64,000 nt of DNA from Hordeum vulgare subsp. vulgare (GCF_904849725.1 NC_058521.1:561802176-561866175), one strand, 5' to 3'; positions 22,826 through 36,679 are shown, numbered from the stretch's first letter. Program-made: numbers and translations. The notes: generated by a model from the letters alone, not told the origin.

Positions 22826-24110
22826 GTGGCATCATGAGCTAGGTTCATGCGTAGATGTCTTCTCGAGTAGAACACAAAAGTTTTTGTGGGCGGTGATGTG
22901 CGTTTTGCTGACCTCCTTAGTCTTTTCTTGATTCCGCGGTATTGTTGCATTGAAGCGGCTTGGACCGACATTACTCGTACGCTTACGAGAGACTGGTTTC
23001 ATCGCTACGAGTAACCCCGTTGCTCAAAGATGACTGGCAAGTGTCGGTTTCTCCAACTTTAGTTGAATCGGATTTGACCGAGGAGGTCCTTGGATGAGGT
23101 TAAATAGCAACTCATATATCTCCGTTGTGGTGTTTGCGTAAGTAAGATGCGATCCTACTAGATACCCATGGTCACCACGTAAAACATGCAACAACAATAT
23201 TAGAGGACGTCTAACTTGTTTTTGCAGGGTATGCTTGTGATGTGATATGGCGAACAATGTGATGTGATATATTGGATGTATGAGATGATCATGTTGTAAT
23301 AGATAATATCCACTTGCACGTCGATGGTACGGCAACCGGCAGGAGCCATAGGGTTGTCTTTATAACTAACGTTTGTGCTTGCAGATGCGTTTACTATTTT
23401 GCTAGGACGTAGCTTAGTAGTAATAGCATGAGTAGCACGACAACCCCGATGGCGACACGTTGATGGAGATCATGATGATGGAGATCATGGTGTGACGCCG
23501 GTGACAAGAAGATCGTGCCGGTGCTTTGGTGATGGAGATCAAGAAGCACGTGATGATGGCCATATCATGTCACTTATAAATTGCATGTGATGTTAGTCCT
23601 TTTATGCACCTTATTTTGCTTAGAACGACGGTAGCATTATGAGGTGATCTCTCACTAAAATTTCAAGACGAAATTGTGTTCTCCCCGACTGTGCACCGTT
23701 GCTACGGTTCGTCGTTTCGAGACACCACGTGATGATCGGGTGTGATAGACTCAATGTTCACATACAACGGGTGCAAAACAGTTGCGCACGCGGAACACTC
23801 GGGTTAAGCTTGACGAGCCTAGCATGTGCAGACATGGCCTCGGAACACATGAGACCGAAAGGTCGAGCATGAATCGTATAGTTGATATGATTAGCATAGA
23901 GATGCTTACCACTGAAACTATTATCGACTCACGTGATGATCGGACTTGAGATAGTGGATTTGGATCATGTACCACTCAAATGACTAGAGAGATGTATTTT
24001 TTGAGTGGGAGTTCTTAAGTAATATGATTAATTGAACTAGTTGTCATGAACATAGTCTAATGGTCTTTGCGAATTACGATGTAGCTTGCGCTATAGCTCT
24101 ACTGTTTTAT
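22826..24110 (+). other. Leader of + strand Copia element, array copy 1
   Basis: Primer-binding site followed by an untranslated leader homologous to that of the Copia copies A and B (for example CACCACGTGATGATCGGGTG and CATACAACGGGTG). Contains GATGGAGATCATGATGATGG short repeats at about 23460-23490. No gene. Confidence 0.7.
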
Positions 24111-27100
24111 ATGTTCCTAGAGAAAATTTAGTTGAAAGTTGATAGTAGCAAACTTTGCAGACTGAGTCTGTAAAACCGAGGATTGTCCGCGTTGCTGCAC
24201 AGAAGGCTTATGTCCTTAATGCACCACTCGGTGTTCTGCACCTCGAGCGTCGTCTGTGGATGCTGTGAACATCCGACATACACGTTTCTGATGACTACAC
24301 GATAGTTCAGTACAAAAATACTTAATGGCTTAGAAGCAAGGCGCCGAAAACGTTGTAAAACGTCACGGAACATAAGTGATGTTCTAAAGAGATGAAATTG
24401 TGATTTCATGCTTGTGCCCTTGTTAATAGGTACGAGACCTCCGACAAGATTCTTTGTCCACAAAGCACAGGAGAAAAGGCTCAATCGTTGAGCATGTGCT
24501 CAGATTGTCTGAGTACGACAATCACTTGAATCAAGTGGGAGTTAATCTTCCAGATGAGATAGTGATAGTTCTCCAAAGTCACTGCCACCAAGCTGTGAGA
24601 GATTCGTGATGAACTATAACATATCAAGGATACATACAATGATCCTTGAGCGATTCGCGATGTTTGACACTGCGAAAGTAGAAATCAAGAAGGAGCATCA
24701 ATAGTTGATGGTTTGTAAAACCACTAAGTTTCAAGAAAGGCAAGGGCTAGAAGGGATACTTCGTGAAACGGCAAAACAGTTGCTGCACTAATGAAGAGAC
24801 CCAAGATTAAATCCAAACCCGAGACTAAGTGCTTCTGTAATGAGGGGAACAATCACTGAGGCGGAGCAACTCAAGATACTTGGTAGATAAGAAGGCTGGC
24901 AAAAGTCGAAAGAAGTGTATTTGATATATATGATGTTGATGTGTACTTTACTAGTACTCCTAGTAGCACGAGGGTATTGGATACCGGTTCGGTTGCTAAG
25001 TGATTAGTGACGCGAAATGAAAGCTACGGCATAAACGGAGACTAGCTAAAGGCGAGGTGACGATACGTGTTGGAAGTGTTTCCAAGATTGATATGATCAA
25101 ACGTCGCACGCTCCCTCTACCATCGGGATTGGTGTTAAACCTAAATAATTGTTATTTGGTGCTTGCGTTAAGCATGAACATGATTGGATCATGTTTATTG
25201 CAATACGATTATTCATTTAAAGAGAATAATGGTTACTCTATTTTCTTGAATAATCACCTTCAATGGTTTATTGAATCTCGATCGTAGTGTTACACATGTT
25301 CATGATATTGGTGCCAAAAGATACGAGTTGATGATGATAGTACCACTTACTTGTGGCACTGCCGCTTGAGTCATGTTAGTATAAATTGCATGAAGAGGCT
25401 CCATGCTGATGGATCTTTGTACTCACCTGATTTCGAATCACTAGTGACATGCGAATCATACCACATGAGCAAGGCCTTGTTTTCATTGAGATGAAATAAG
25501 ATAGTAACTTGTTGGAAGTGATACATTTTGATGTATGCAGTCCAATGGGTGCTGAGGCACGCAGTGGATATCATTATGTTCTTACTTCACTGACGATTTG
25601 AGTAGATACTAGAGTATTTGCTTAATGAATCACAAGTCTGAAATATTGAAAAGTTCAATTCTGTTTCGGAGTGAAGTTCGTCGTAACAAGAGGATAAACT
25701 GTCTACGATATGATCATAGAAATGAATATCTGAGTTACGAGTTTTGGTACGCAGTTGAGACAATGTGGAAATTGTTTCGCAGTTCATGCCACCTAGAACA
25801 TCATAGTGTGATGATGTGTCTGAACGTCATAGCCACACACTATTTGGTATGGTGCATGCTATGATGTCTCTTATCGAATTACCACTATCGTTTATGGGTT
25901 AAACATTAGAGACAACCGCATTCACTTTAAATAGGGCACCACGTATTTTCGTTGAGATGACACAGTATAGACTGAGGTTTAGAGAAATCTAAACCGTCGT
26001 TTCTTGAAAGTTTGGGGTTTCGACACTTATGTGAAAAAGTTTCAGTCTGATAAGCTCGAACCCAAAGCGGATAAATGCATCTTCATAGGATATCCAAAAC
26101 AGTTGGGTACATCTCCTATCTCAGATCCGAAAGCAAAGTGTTTGTTTCTAGAAACAGATCCTTTCTCGAGGAAAGGTTTCTCTCAAAAGAATTGAGTGGG
26201 AGGGTAGTAGAACTTGATGAGGTTACTGAACCATCACTTCAACCAGTGTGTAGCAGGGCGCAGGAAGTTGTTCATGTGGCGCCTACACCAATTGAAGTGG
26301 AAGCTGATGATGATGATCATTGAGCTTCGAATCAAGTTACTACAAACCTCGTAGGTCGACAAGGTCGCGTACTGCTGCAGAGTAGTACGGTAACCCTGTC
26401 TTGGAGGTCATGTTGTTGAGCAACAGTGAACCTACGAGTTATGGAGAAAGCGATGGTGGGCCCAGATTCCGACAAATGGCTGGAAGCCATGAAATCCGAG
26501 AGAGGATCCATGTGTGAAAACAAAGTGTAGACTTTGGTAGAACTACTTGATGGTCATAGGACTATTGAGTAAAAATGGATCTTTAAAAGAAGACAGACGA
26601 TGATGGTGATAAGTCACTATTAAGAAAAGCTCGACTTGTCGCAAAGATGTTTTCGATAAGATCAAACAGTTGACTATGATGAGACTTTCTCACTCGTAGC
26701 GATGCTAAAAGTCTGTTAGAATTATGTTAGTTGTTGATGCATTATTTATGAAATATTGCACGTAGGATGTCAAAACATTGTTTTCTCGACGGTTTCCTTG
26801 AGCAAACATTGTATGTGATACAACCAGAAGGTTTTGTGGATCCTAAAGATACTAGCAAGTATGCAAGCTCCAGTGATCCTTCAATGGACTGGTGCAAGCA
26901 TCTCGGAGTTGGAATATACACTTTGATGAGATGATCAAAGATTTTGGGTTTGTACAAGGTTTATGAGGAACTTGTATTTCCAAAGAAGTGAGTGGGAGCA
27001 CTATAGAATTTCTGATAGGTATATGTGGTTGACATATTGTGGATCAGAAGTAATGTAGAATTTCTATAAAGCATACAAGGTTGTTTGAAAGAAGTTTTCA

Positions 27101-27780
27101 AAGGAGTACCTGGATTACGCTACTTGAACGTTGAGCATCAAAGATCTATGGAGATAGATCGAAAGCGCTTAATAGAAGTTTCAACAAGATGCATGCCTTG
27201 ACAAGTTTTTGAAAGAGTTCAAAATAGACCAGCAAAGAAGGAGTTCTTGGTTGCGTTGTGAGGTGTGAATTTGAGTAAGACTCAAAACCCGACCACGGCA
27301 GAATAAAGAGAATAGACGAAGGTCGTCTTCTATGCCTTAGCCGTAGAATCTAAAGTATGCCATGCTGTGTACCGCACGTGAAGTGTGCCTTGACTCAAAG
27401 TATGTTGAGAGGTACAGAGAGTGATCCATGATTGAATCACTAGCAGCGGTCGAAATTTATCCTTAGTAACTAATGGACTAAGGAATTTTTCTCGATTATG
27501 GAGGTGGTTAAAGAGTTTGTCGTAAAGGGTTACGTCAATGCAAGCTTTGACACTAATCCGGATAACTATGAGTAGTGAAACGGATTCGTATAGTAGAGTA
27601 GATATTTGGAGCATTTCCGAATAGCACGTAGTAGCAGCATCTATAAAATGACATAAAGATTTGTAAAGAACGCACGAATCTGAAAGTTTCAGAACCGTTG
27701 ACTAAAACCTCTCTCACGAGCAAGACGTGATCAGACCCCATAACTATATGGGTGTTGGATTCGTTGGAATCACATGGTGA
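24111..27780 (+). pseudogene. Decayed gag-pol of + strand Copia element, array copy 1
   Basis: A full set of Copia domains can be followed in order, in all three frames with many stops. Gag begins near 24111 (MFLEKI-type start with an immediate stop). The pre-integrase region lies at about 25057-25287 (LPLPSGLVLNLNNCYLV), integrase near 25500-25860, VWGFDTYVKKFQSDKLEPK at about 26007-26063, and RT from about 26390. RNase H remnants reach 27780. It cannot encode a working protein. The same sequence, nearly base for base, recurs 8,728 bases to the right. A polypurine tract (GCAAGTGGGAGAC, 27806-27818) precedes the next LTR. Confidence 0.88.
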
Positions 27781-27818
27781 TGTAAACTAGATTACTGACT
27801 CTAGTGCAAGTGGGAGAC

Positions 27819-29625
27819 TGTTGGAAATATGCCCTAGAGGCAATAATAAATTAGTTATTATTATATTTCTTAGTTCATGATAATCGTTTATTATCCATGC
27901 TATAATTGTATTGATTGGAAACACAACACTTGTGTGGATACATAGACAAAACACTGTCCCTAGTAAGCCTCTAGTTGACTAGCTCGTTGATCAAAGATGG
28001 TCAAGGTTTCCTGGCCATAGGCAAGTGTTGTCACTTGATAACGGGATCACATCATTAGGAGAATCATGTGATGGACTAGACCCAAACTAATAGACGTAGC
28101 ATGTTGATCGTGTCATTTTGTTGCTACTGTTTTCTGCGTGTCAAGTATTTGTTCCTATGACCATGAGATCATATAACTCACGGACACCGGAGGAATGCTT
28201 TGTGTGTATCAAACGTCGCAACGTAACTGGGTGACTATAAAGATGCTCTACAGGTATCTCCGAAGGTGTTCGTTGAGTTAGTATAGATCGAGACTGGGAT
28301 TTGTCACTCCGTGTGACGGAGAGGTATCTCGGGGCCCACTCGGTAATACAAATCACACACAAGCCTTGCAAGCAATGTAACTTAATGTAAGTTGCGGGAT
28401 CTTGTATTACGGAACGAGTAAAGAGACTTGCCGGTAAACGAGATTGAAATAGGTATGCGGATACTAACGATCGAATCTCGGGCAAGTAACATACCGAAGG
28501 ACAAAGGGAATGACATACGGGATTATATGAATCCTTGGCACTGAGGTTCAAACGATAAGATCTTCGTAGAATATGTAGGATCCAATATGGGCATCCAGGT
28601 CCCGCTATTGGATATTGACCGAGGAGTCTCGGGTCATGTCTACATAGTTCTCGAACCCGCAGGGTCTGCACACTTAAGGTTCGACGTTGTTTTATGCGTA
28701 TTTGAGTTATATGGTTGGTTACCGAATGTTGTTCGGAGTCCCGGATGAGATCACGGATGTCACGAGGGTTTCCGGAATAGTCCGGAAACGAAGATTGATA
28801 TATAGGATGACCTCATTTGGTTACCGGAAGGTTTTCGTGCATTACCGGAAAAGTTTCGTGCTCATCGGTAGTGTACCGGGAGTGCCGGGAGGGGTGCCGG
28901 GGACCATTGGGAGGGGTGTCACGCCCCAAGGGGTCTCATGGGCCATGGGAAGAGATAAACCAGCCCCTAGTGGGCTGGAATAAGTTCCCACTAAGGCCCA
29001 TAAGGTTTGAGAAGGAAAAAACACAAGGTGGAAAGAGTTTCCAAGTGGGAAGGTGGAATCCTACTCCAAGTAGGATTGGAGTAGGACTCCTCCACCTCCA
29101 ATTTCGGCCAAACCTTTAGGTTTTGAGGCTGCCTCCTCCCCTCCCTCCCACCTATATATACGGAGGTTTTAGGGCTGATTTGAGACGACTTTTTCATGGC
29201 AGCCCGACCACATACCTCCACGGTTTTTCCTCTAGATCGCGTTTCTGCGGAGCTCGGGCGGAGCCCTGCTGAGACAAGGTCATCACCAACCTCCGGAGCG
29301 CCGTCACGCTGTCGGAGAACTCTTATACCTCTCCGTCTCTCTTGCTGGATCAAGAAGGCCGAGATCATCGTCGAGCTGTACGTGTGCTGAACGCGGAGGT
29401 GCCGTCCGTTCGGTACTAGATCGTGGGACTGATCGCGGGATTGTTCGCGGGGCGGATCGAGGGACGTGAGGACGTTCCACTACATCAACCGCGTTCACTA
29501 ACGCTTCTGCTGTACGATCTACAAGGGTACGTAGATCACTCATCCCCTCTCGTAGATGGACATCACCATGATAGGTCTTCGTGCGCGTAGGAAAATTTTT
29601 GTTTCCCATGCGACGTTCCCCAACA
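27819..29625 (+). repeat. LTR joining array units 1 and 2
   Basis: Complete LTR, serving as the 3' LTR of the internal region to its left. On its right it is followed by AGTGT (29626-29630) and the outer-LTR fragment, exactly as the solo LTR at 19089 is. TATA box at about 29150-29161. Confidence 0.92.
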
Positions 29626-31305
29626 AGTGTGTTGTCTATGTATCCACACATGTATTTGAGTTTCCAATCAATACAATTCCAGCATGGATAATAAACGATT
29701 ATCATGAATAAAGAAAAATAATAATAACCAATTTATTATTGCCTCTAGGGCATATTTCCAACAGTCTCCCACTTGCACTAGAGTTAATAATCTATTTCAC
29801 ATCACTACGTGATTGTAATGAACCTAACACCCATACAGTTATGGGGTTTGATCATATCTTGCTTGTGAGAGAGGTTTTTAGTCAATGGGTCCGAACCTTT
29901 CAGATCCGTGTGTGCTTTACAAATCTCTATGTCATCTTATAGATGTTGCTACCACGCACCATTTGGAACTATTCCAAATGACTGCTCCACTATACGAATC
30001 CGGTTTACTACTCATGGTTATTCGGATTAGTGTCAAATATTGCATCGACGTAACTCTTTACGACGAACTCTTTAATCACCTCCATAATTGAGAAATGTTC
30101 CTTAGTCCACTAGTTACTAAGGATAGCTTTTGACCACTATTCAGTGATTCAATCCTGGATCACTCTTTGAACCCCTTAACAGACTCATGGCAAGGCACAC
30201 ATCAGGTGCGGTACACAACATGACATACTTTAGAGCCTACGGCTAAGGCATAGGGGATGACCTTCGTCCTTTCTCGTTCTTCTGCCGTGGTCGAGCTTTG
30301 AGTCTTACTCAAATTCACACCTTACAACACAGCCAAGAACTCCTTCATTGCCGATCTATTTTGAACTCCTTCAAAAACTTGTCAAGGCATGCATTTCATT
30401 AGAAGTTCTATTTAGCGTTTTGATCTATCTCTATAGATCTTGATGCTCAATGTTCAAGTAGCTCTATCCAGGTTTTCCTTTCAAAAACTCCTTTCAAACA
30501 ACCCTTTATGCTTTCCATTAATTCCAATCAACAATATGTCAACCACATATACTTATCAGAAATTCTATAGTGCTCCCACTCACTTCTTTGGAAATACAAG
30601 TTTCTCATAAACCTTGTATAAACCCAAAAGCTTTGATCATCTCATCAAAGCGTATATTCCAACTCCGAGATGCTTGCACCAGTCCATAGAAGGATCGCTG
30701 GAGCTTGCATACTTGTTAGCATCCTTAGGATCGACAAATCCTTCTGGTTGTATCACATACAACCTTTCCTCAAGGAAACCGTCGAGGAAACAATGTTTTG
30801 ACATCCTATGTGCAATATTTCATAAATAATGCAACAATTGCTAACATAATTCCAACAGATTTTTAGCATCACTACGAGTGAGAAAGTCTCATCATAGTCA
30901 ATTATTTGAACTTGTCGGAAACATCTTTGCGACAAGTCGAGCTTTTCTTAATGGTGACTTTTCACCATCACCGTATGTCTTCCTTTTAAAGATCCATATG
31001 TACTTAATAGTCTTACGACCATCAAGTAGTTCTTCCAAAGTCTACACTTTGTCTTTATACACGGATCCTCTCTCGGATTTCATGGCCTCCAGCCATTTGC
31101 CGGAACCAGGGCCCACCATCGCTTCTCCATAGCTCGTAGGTTCATTGTTGTTCAACAACATGACCTCCAAGACAGAGTTAACGTACCACTCTGTAGCAGT
31201 ACGCGACCTTGTCGACCTACGAGGTTTGTAGTAACTTGATTCGAAGCTCAATGATCACTATCATCAGTTTCCACTCCAATTGGCGTAGGCGCCACAGGAA
31301 CAACT
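29626..31305 (-). pseudogene. Outer element LTR end and pol 3' part, array copy 2
   Basis: Near-identical repeat of 20898-22577: target duplication AGTGT, 133 bases of outer LTR, polypurine tract (29764-29776), and decayed RNase H/RT reading to lower coordinates. It ends at the same illegitimate junction with a truncated LTR as copy 1, so both junctions descend from one event. Confidence 0.88.
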
Positions 31306-31553
31306 GTACGTGTGCTGAACGCGGAGGTGCCGTCCGTTCGGTACTAGATCGTGGGACTGATCGCGGGATTGTTCGCGGGGCGGATCGAGGGACGTGAGGA
31401 CGTTCCACTACATCAACCGCGTTCACTAACGCTTCTGCTGTACGATCTACAAGGGTACGCAGATCACTCATCCCCTCTCGTAGATGGACATCACCATGAT
31501 AGGTCTTCGTGCGCGTAGGAAAATTTTTGTTTCCCATGCGACGTTCCCCAACA
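31306..31553 (+). repeat. Truncated + strand LTR, array copy 2
   Basis: Same 248-base LTR end as 22578-22825 with the same breakpoint. Both truncated LTRs share GGTACGCAGATCAC, where the full-length LTRs at 20810 and 29530 have GGTACGTAGATCAC, so the two are copies of each other. Confidence 0.9.
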
Positions 31554-34500
31554 GTGGCATCATGAGCTAGGTTCATGCGTAGATGTCTTCTCGAGTAGAA
31601 CACAAAAGTTTTTGTGGGCGGTGATGTGCGTTTTGCTGACCTCCTTAGTCTTTTCTTGATTCCGCGGTATTGTTGGATTGAAGCGGCTTGGACCGACATT
31701 ACTCGTACGCTTACGAGAGACTGGTTTCATCGCTACGAGTAACCCCGTTGCTCAAAGATGACTGGCAAGTGTCGGTTTCTCCAACTTTAGTTGAATCGGA
31801 TTTGACCGAGGAGGTCCTTGGATGAGGTTAAATAGCAACTCATATATCTCCGTTGTGGTGTTTGCGTAAGTAAGATGCGATCCTACTAGATACCCATGGT
31901 CACCACGTAAAACATGCAACAACAATATTAGAGGACGTCTAACTTGTTTTTGCAGGGTATGCTTGTGATGTGATATGGCGAACAATGTGATGTGATATAT
32001 TGGATGTATGAGATGATCATGTTGTAATAGATAATATCCACTTGCACGTCGATGGTACGGCAACCGGCAGGAGCCATAGGGTTGTCTTTATAACTAACGT
32101 TTGTGCTTGCAGATGCGTTTACTATTTTGCTAGGACGTAGCTTAGTAGTAATAGCATGAGTAGCACGACAACCCCGATGGCGACACGTTGATGGAGATCA
32201 TGATGATGGAGATCATGGTGTGACGCCGGTGACAAGAAGATCGTGCCGGTGCTTTGGTGATGGAGATCAAGAAGCACGTGATGATGGCCATATCATGTCA
32301 CTTATAAATTGCATGTGATGTTAGTCCTTTTATGCACCTTATTTTGCTTAGAACGACGGTAGCATTATGAGGTGATCTCTCACTAAAATTTCAAGACGGA
32401 ATTGTGTTCTCCCCGACTGTGCACCGTTGCTACGGTTCGTCGTTTCGAGACACCACGTGATGATCGGGTGTGATAGACTCAATGTTCACATACAACGGGT
32501 GCAAAACAGTTGCGCACGCGGAACACTCGGGTTAAGCTTGACGAGCCTAGCATGTGCAGACATGGCCTCGGAACACATGAGACCGAAAGGTCGAGCATGA
32601 ATCGTATAGTTGATATGATTAGCATAGAGATGCTTACCACTGAAACTATTATCGACTCACGTGATGATCGGACTTGAGATAGTGGATTTGGATCATGTAC
32701 CACTCAAATGACTAGAGAGATGTATTTTTTGAGTGGGAGTTCTTAAGTAATATGATTAATTGAACTAGTTGTCATGAACATAGTCTAATGGTCTTTGCGA
32801 ATTACGATGTAGCTTGCGCTATAGCTCTACTGTTTTATATGTTCCTAGAGAAAATTTAGTTGAAAGTTGATAGTAGCAAACTTTGCAGACTGAGTCTGTA
32901 AAACCGAGGATTGTCCGCGTTGCTGCACAGAAGGCTTATGTCCTTAATGCACCACTCGGTGTGCTGCACCTCGAGCGTCGTCTGTGGATGCTGTGAACAT
33001 CCGACATACACGTTTCTGATGACTACACGATAGTTCAGTACAAAAATACTTAATGGCTTAGAAGCAAGGCACCGAAAACGTTGTAAAACGTCACGGAACA
33101 TAAGTGATGTTCTAAAGAGATGAAATTGTGATTTCATGCTTGTGCCCTTGTTAATAGGTACGAGACCTCCGACAAGATTCTTTGTCCACAAAGCACAGGA
33201 GAAAAGGCTCAATCGTTGAGCATGTGCTCAGATTGTCTGAGTACGACAATCACTTGAATCAAGTGGGAGTTAATCTTCCAGATGAGATAGTGATAGTTCT
33301 CCAAAGTCACTGCCACCAAGCTGTGAGAGATTCGTGATGAACTATAACATATCAAGGATACATACAATGATCCTTGAGCGATTCGCGATGTTTGACACTG
33401 CGAAAGTAGAAATCAAGAAGGAGCATCAATAGTTGATGGTTTGTAAAACCACTAAGTTTCAAGAAAGGCAAGGGCTAGAAGGGATACTTCGTGAAACGGC
33501 AAAACAGTTGCTGCACTAATGAAGAGACCCAAGATTAAATCCAAACCCGAGACTAAGTGCTTCTGTAATGAGGGGAACAATCACTGAGGCGGAGCAACTC
33601 AAGATACTTGGTAGATAAGAAGGCTGGCAAAAGTCGAAAGAAGTGTATTTGATATATATGATGTTGATGTGTACTTTACTAGTACTCCTAGTAGCACGAG
33701 GGTATTGGGTACCGGTTCGGTTGCTAAGTGATTAGTGACGCGAAATGAAAGCTACGGCATAAACGGAGACTAGCTAAAGGCGAGGTGACGATACGTGTTG
33801 GAAGTGTTTCCAAGATTGATATGATCAAACGTCGCACGCTCCCTCTACCATCGGGATTGGTGTTAAACCTAAATAATTGTTATTTGGTGCTTGCGTTAAG
33901 CATGAACATGATTGGATCATGTTTATTGCAATACGATTATTCATTTAAAGAGAATAATGGTTACTCTATTTTCTTGAATAATCACCTTCAATGGTTTATT
34001 GAATCTCGATCGTAGTGTTACACATGTTCATGATATTGGTGCCAAAAGATACGAGTTGATGATGATAGTACCACTTACTTGTGGCACTGCCGCTTGAGTC
34101 ATGTTAGTATAAATTGCATGAAGAGGCTCCATGCTGATGGATCTTTGTACTCACCTGATTTCGAATCACTAGTGACATGCGAATCATACCACATGAGCAA
34201 GGCCTTGTTTTCATTGAGATGAAATAAGATAGTAACTTGTTGGAAGTGATACATTTTGATGTATGCAGTCCAATGGGTGCTGAGGCACGCAGTGGATATC
34301 ATTATGTTCTTACTTCACTGACGATTTGAGTAGATACTAGAGTATTTGCTTAATGAATCACAAGTCTGAAATATTGAAAAGTTCAATTCTGTTTCGGAGT
34401 GAAGTTCGTCGTAACAAGAGGATAAACTGTCTACGATATGATCATAGAAATGAATATCTGAGTTACGAGTTTTGGTACGCAGTTGAGACAATGTGGAAAT

Positions 34501-36546
34501 TGTTTCGCAGTTCATGCCACCTAGAACATCATAGTGTGATGATGTGTCTGAACGTCATAGCCACACACTATTTGGTATGGTGCATGCTATGATGTCTCTT
34601 ATCGAATTACCACTATCGTTTATGGGTTAAACATTAGAGACAACCGCATTCACTTTAAATAGGGCACCACGTATTTTCGTTGAGATGACACAGTATAGAC
34701 TGAGGTTTAGAGAAATCTAAACCGTCGTTTCTTGAAAGTTTGGGGTTTCGACACTTATGTGAAAAAGTTTCAGTCTGATAAGCTCGAACCCAAAGCGGAT
34801 AAATGCATCTTCATAGGATATCCAAAACAGTTGGGTACATCTCCTATCTCAGATCCGAAAGCAAAGTGTTTGTTTCTAGAAACAGATCCTTTCTCGAGGA
34901 AAGGTTTCTCTCAAAAGAATTGAGTGGGAGGGTAGTAGAACTTGATGAGGTTACTGAACCATCACTTCAACCAGTGTGTAGCAGGGCGCAGGAAGTTGTT
35001 CATGTGGCGCCTACACCAATTGAAGTGGAAGCTGATGATGATGATCATTGAGCTTCGAATCAAGTTACTACAAACCTCGTAGGTCGACAAGGTCGCGTAC
35101 TGCTGCAGAGTAGTACGGTAACCCTGTCTTGGAGGTCATGTTGTTGAGCAACAGTGAACCTACGAGTTATGGAGAAAGCGATGGTGGGCCCAGATTCCGA
35201 CAAATGGCTGGAAGCCATGAAATCCGAGAGAGGATCCATGTGTGAAAACAAAGTGTAGACTTTGGTAGAACTACTTGATGGTCATAGGACTATTGAGTAA
35301 AAATGGATCTTTAAAAGAAGACAGACGATGATGGTGATAAGTCACTATTAAGAAAAGCTCGACTTGTCGCAAAGATGTTTTCGATAAGATCAAACAGTTG
35401 ACTATGATGAGACTTTCTCACTCGTAGCGATGCTAAAAGTCTGTTAGAATTATGTTAGTTGTTGATGCATTATTTATGAAATATTGCACGTAGGATGTCA
35501 AAACATTGTTTTCTCGACGGTTTCCTTGAGCAAACATTGTATGTGATACAACCAGAAGGTTTTGTGGATCCTAAAGATACTAGCAAGTATGCAAGCTCCA
35601 GTGATCCTTCAATGGACTGGTGCAAGCATCTCGGAGTTGGAATATACACTTTGATGAGATGATCAAAGATTTTGGGTTTGTACAAGGTTTATGAGGAACT
35701 TGTATTTCCAAAGAAGTGAGTGGGAGCACTATAGAATTTCTGATAGGTATATGTGGTTGACATATTGTGGATCAGAAGTAATGTAGAATTTCTATAAAGC
35801 ATACAAGGTTGTTTGAAAGAAGTTTTCAAAGGAGTACCTGGATTACGCTACTTGAACGTTGAGCATCAAAGATCTATGGAGATAGATCGAAAGCGCTTAA
35901 TAGAAGTTTCAACAAGATGCATGCCTTGACAAGTTTTTGAAAGAGTTCAAAATAGACCAGCAAAGAAGGAGTTCTTGGTTGCGTTGTGAGGTGTGAATTT
36001 GAGTAAGACTCAAAACCCGACCACGGCAGAATAAAGAGAATAGACGAAGGTCGTCTTCTATGCCTTAGCCGTAGAATCTAAAGTATGCCATGCTGTGTAC
36101 CGCACGTGAAGTGTGCCTTGACTCAAAGTATGTTGAGAGGTACAGAGAGTGATCCATGATTGAATCACTAGCAGCGGTCGAAATTTATCCTTAGTAACTA
36201 ATGGACTAAGGAATTTTTCTCGATTATGGAGGTGGTTAAAGAGTTTGTCGTAAAGGGTTACGTCAATGCAAGCTTTGACACTAATCCGGATAACTATGAG
36301 TAGTGAAACGGATTCGTATAGTAGAGTAGATATTTGGAGCATTTCCGAATAGCACGTAGTAGCAGCATCTATAAAATGACATAAAGATTTGTAAAGAACG
36401 CACGAATCTGAAAGTTTCAGAACCGTTGACTAAAACCTCTCTCACGAGCAAGACGTGATCAGACCCCATAACTATATGGGTGTTGGATTCGTTGGAATCA
36501 CATGGTGATGTAAACTAGATTACTGACTCTAGTGCAAGTGGGAGAC
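31554..36546 (+). pseudogene. Leader and decayed gag-pol of + strand Copia element, array copy 2
   Basis: Repeat of 22826-27818 at an offset of 8,728. By eye I find about six substitutions and no indels over roughly 6.9 kb, counting the outer-element piece. All stops and frameshifts are shared, so decay of the element preceded the duplication. It ends with the polypurine tract at 36534-36546. Confidence 0.9.
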
Positions 36547-36678
36547 TGTTGGAAATATGCCCTAGAGGCAATAATAAATTAGTTATTATTATATTTCTTA
36601 GTTCATGATAATCGTTTATTATCCATGCTATAATTGTATTGATTGGAAACACAACACTTGTGTGGATACATAGACAAA
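36547..36678 (+). repeat. LTR fragment (first ~132 bases), right end of array
   Basis: Begins TGTTGGAAATATGCCCTAG like the other LTRs but breaks off at ACATAGACAAA. After one extra base it is joined to outer-element pol sequence (TAATCACCTCCATAATTG) that in copies 1 and 2 lies about 310 bases inside the polypurine tract. The rest of this LTR, the AGTGT site, the outer LTR end and that pol segment are deleted. Confidence 0.9.
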
Positions 36679-36679
36679 C

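Noticed and set aside
23456..23490. GATGGAGATCATGATGATGG repeats as a possible regulatory array
   Set aside because: Short imperfect repeats found in the leader of every Angela-type copy in the window, so a family feature and not a local one. No evenly spaced spacer-repeat pattern, so not a CRISPR array.
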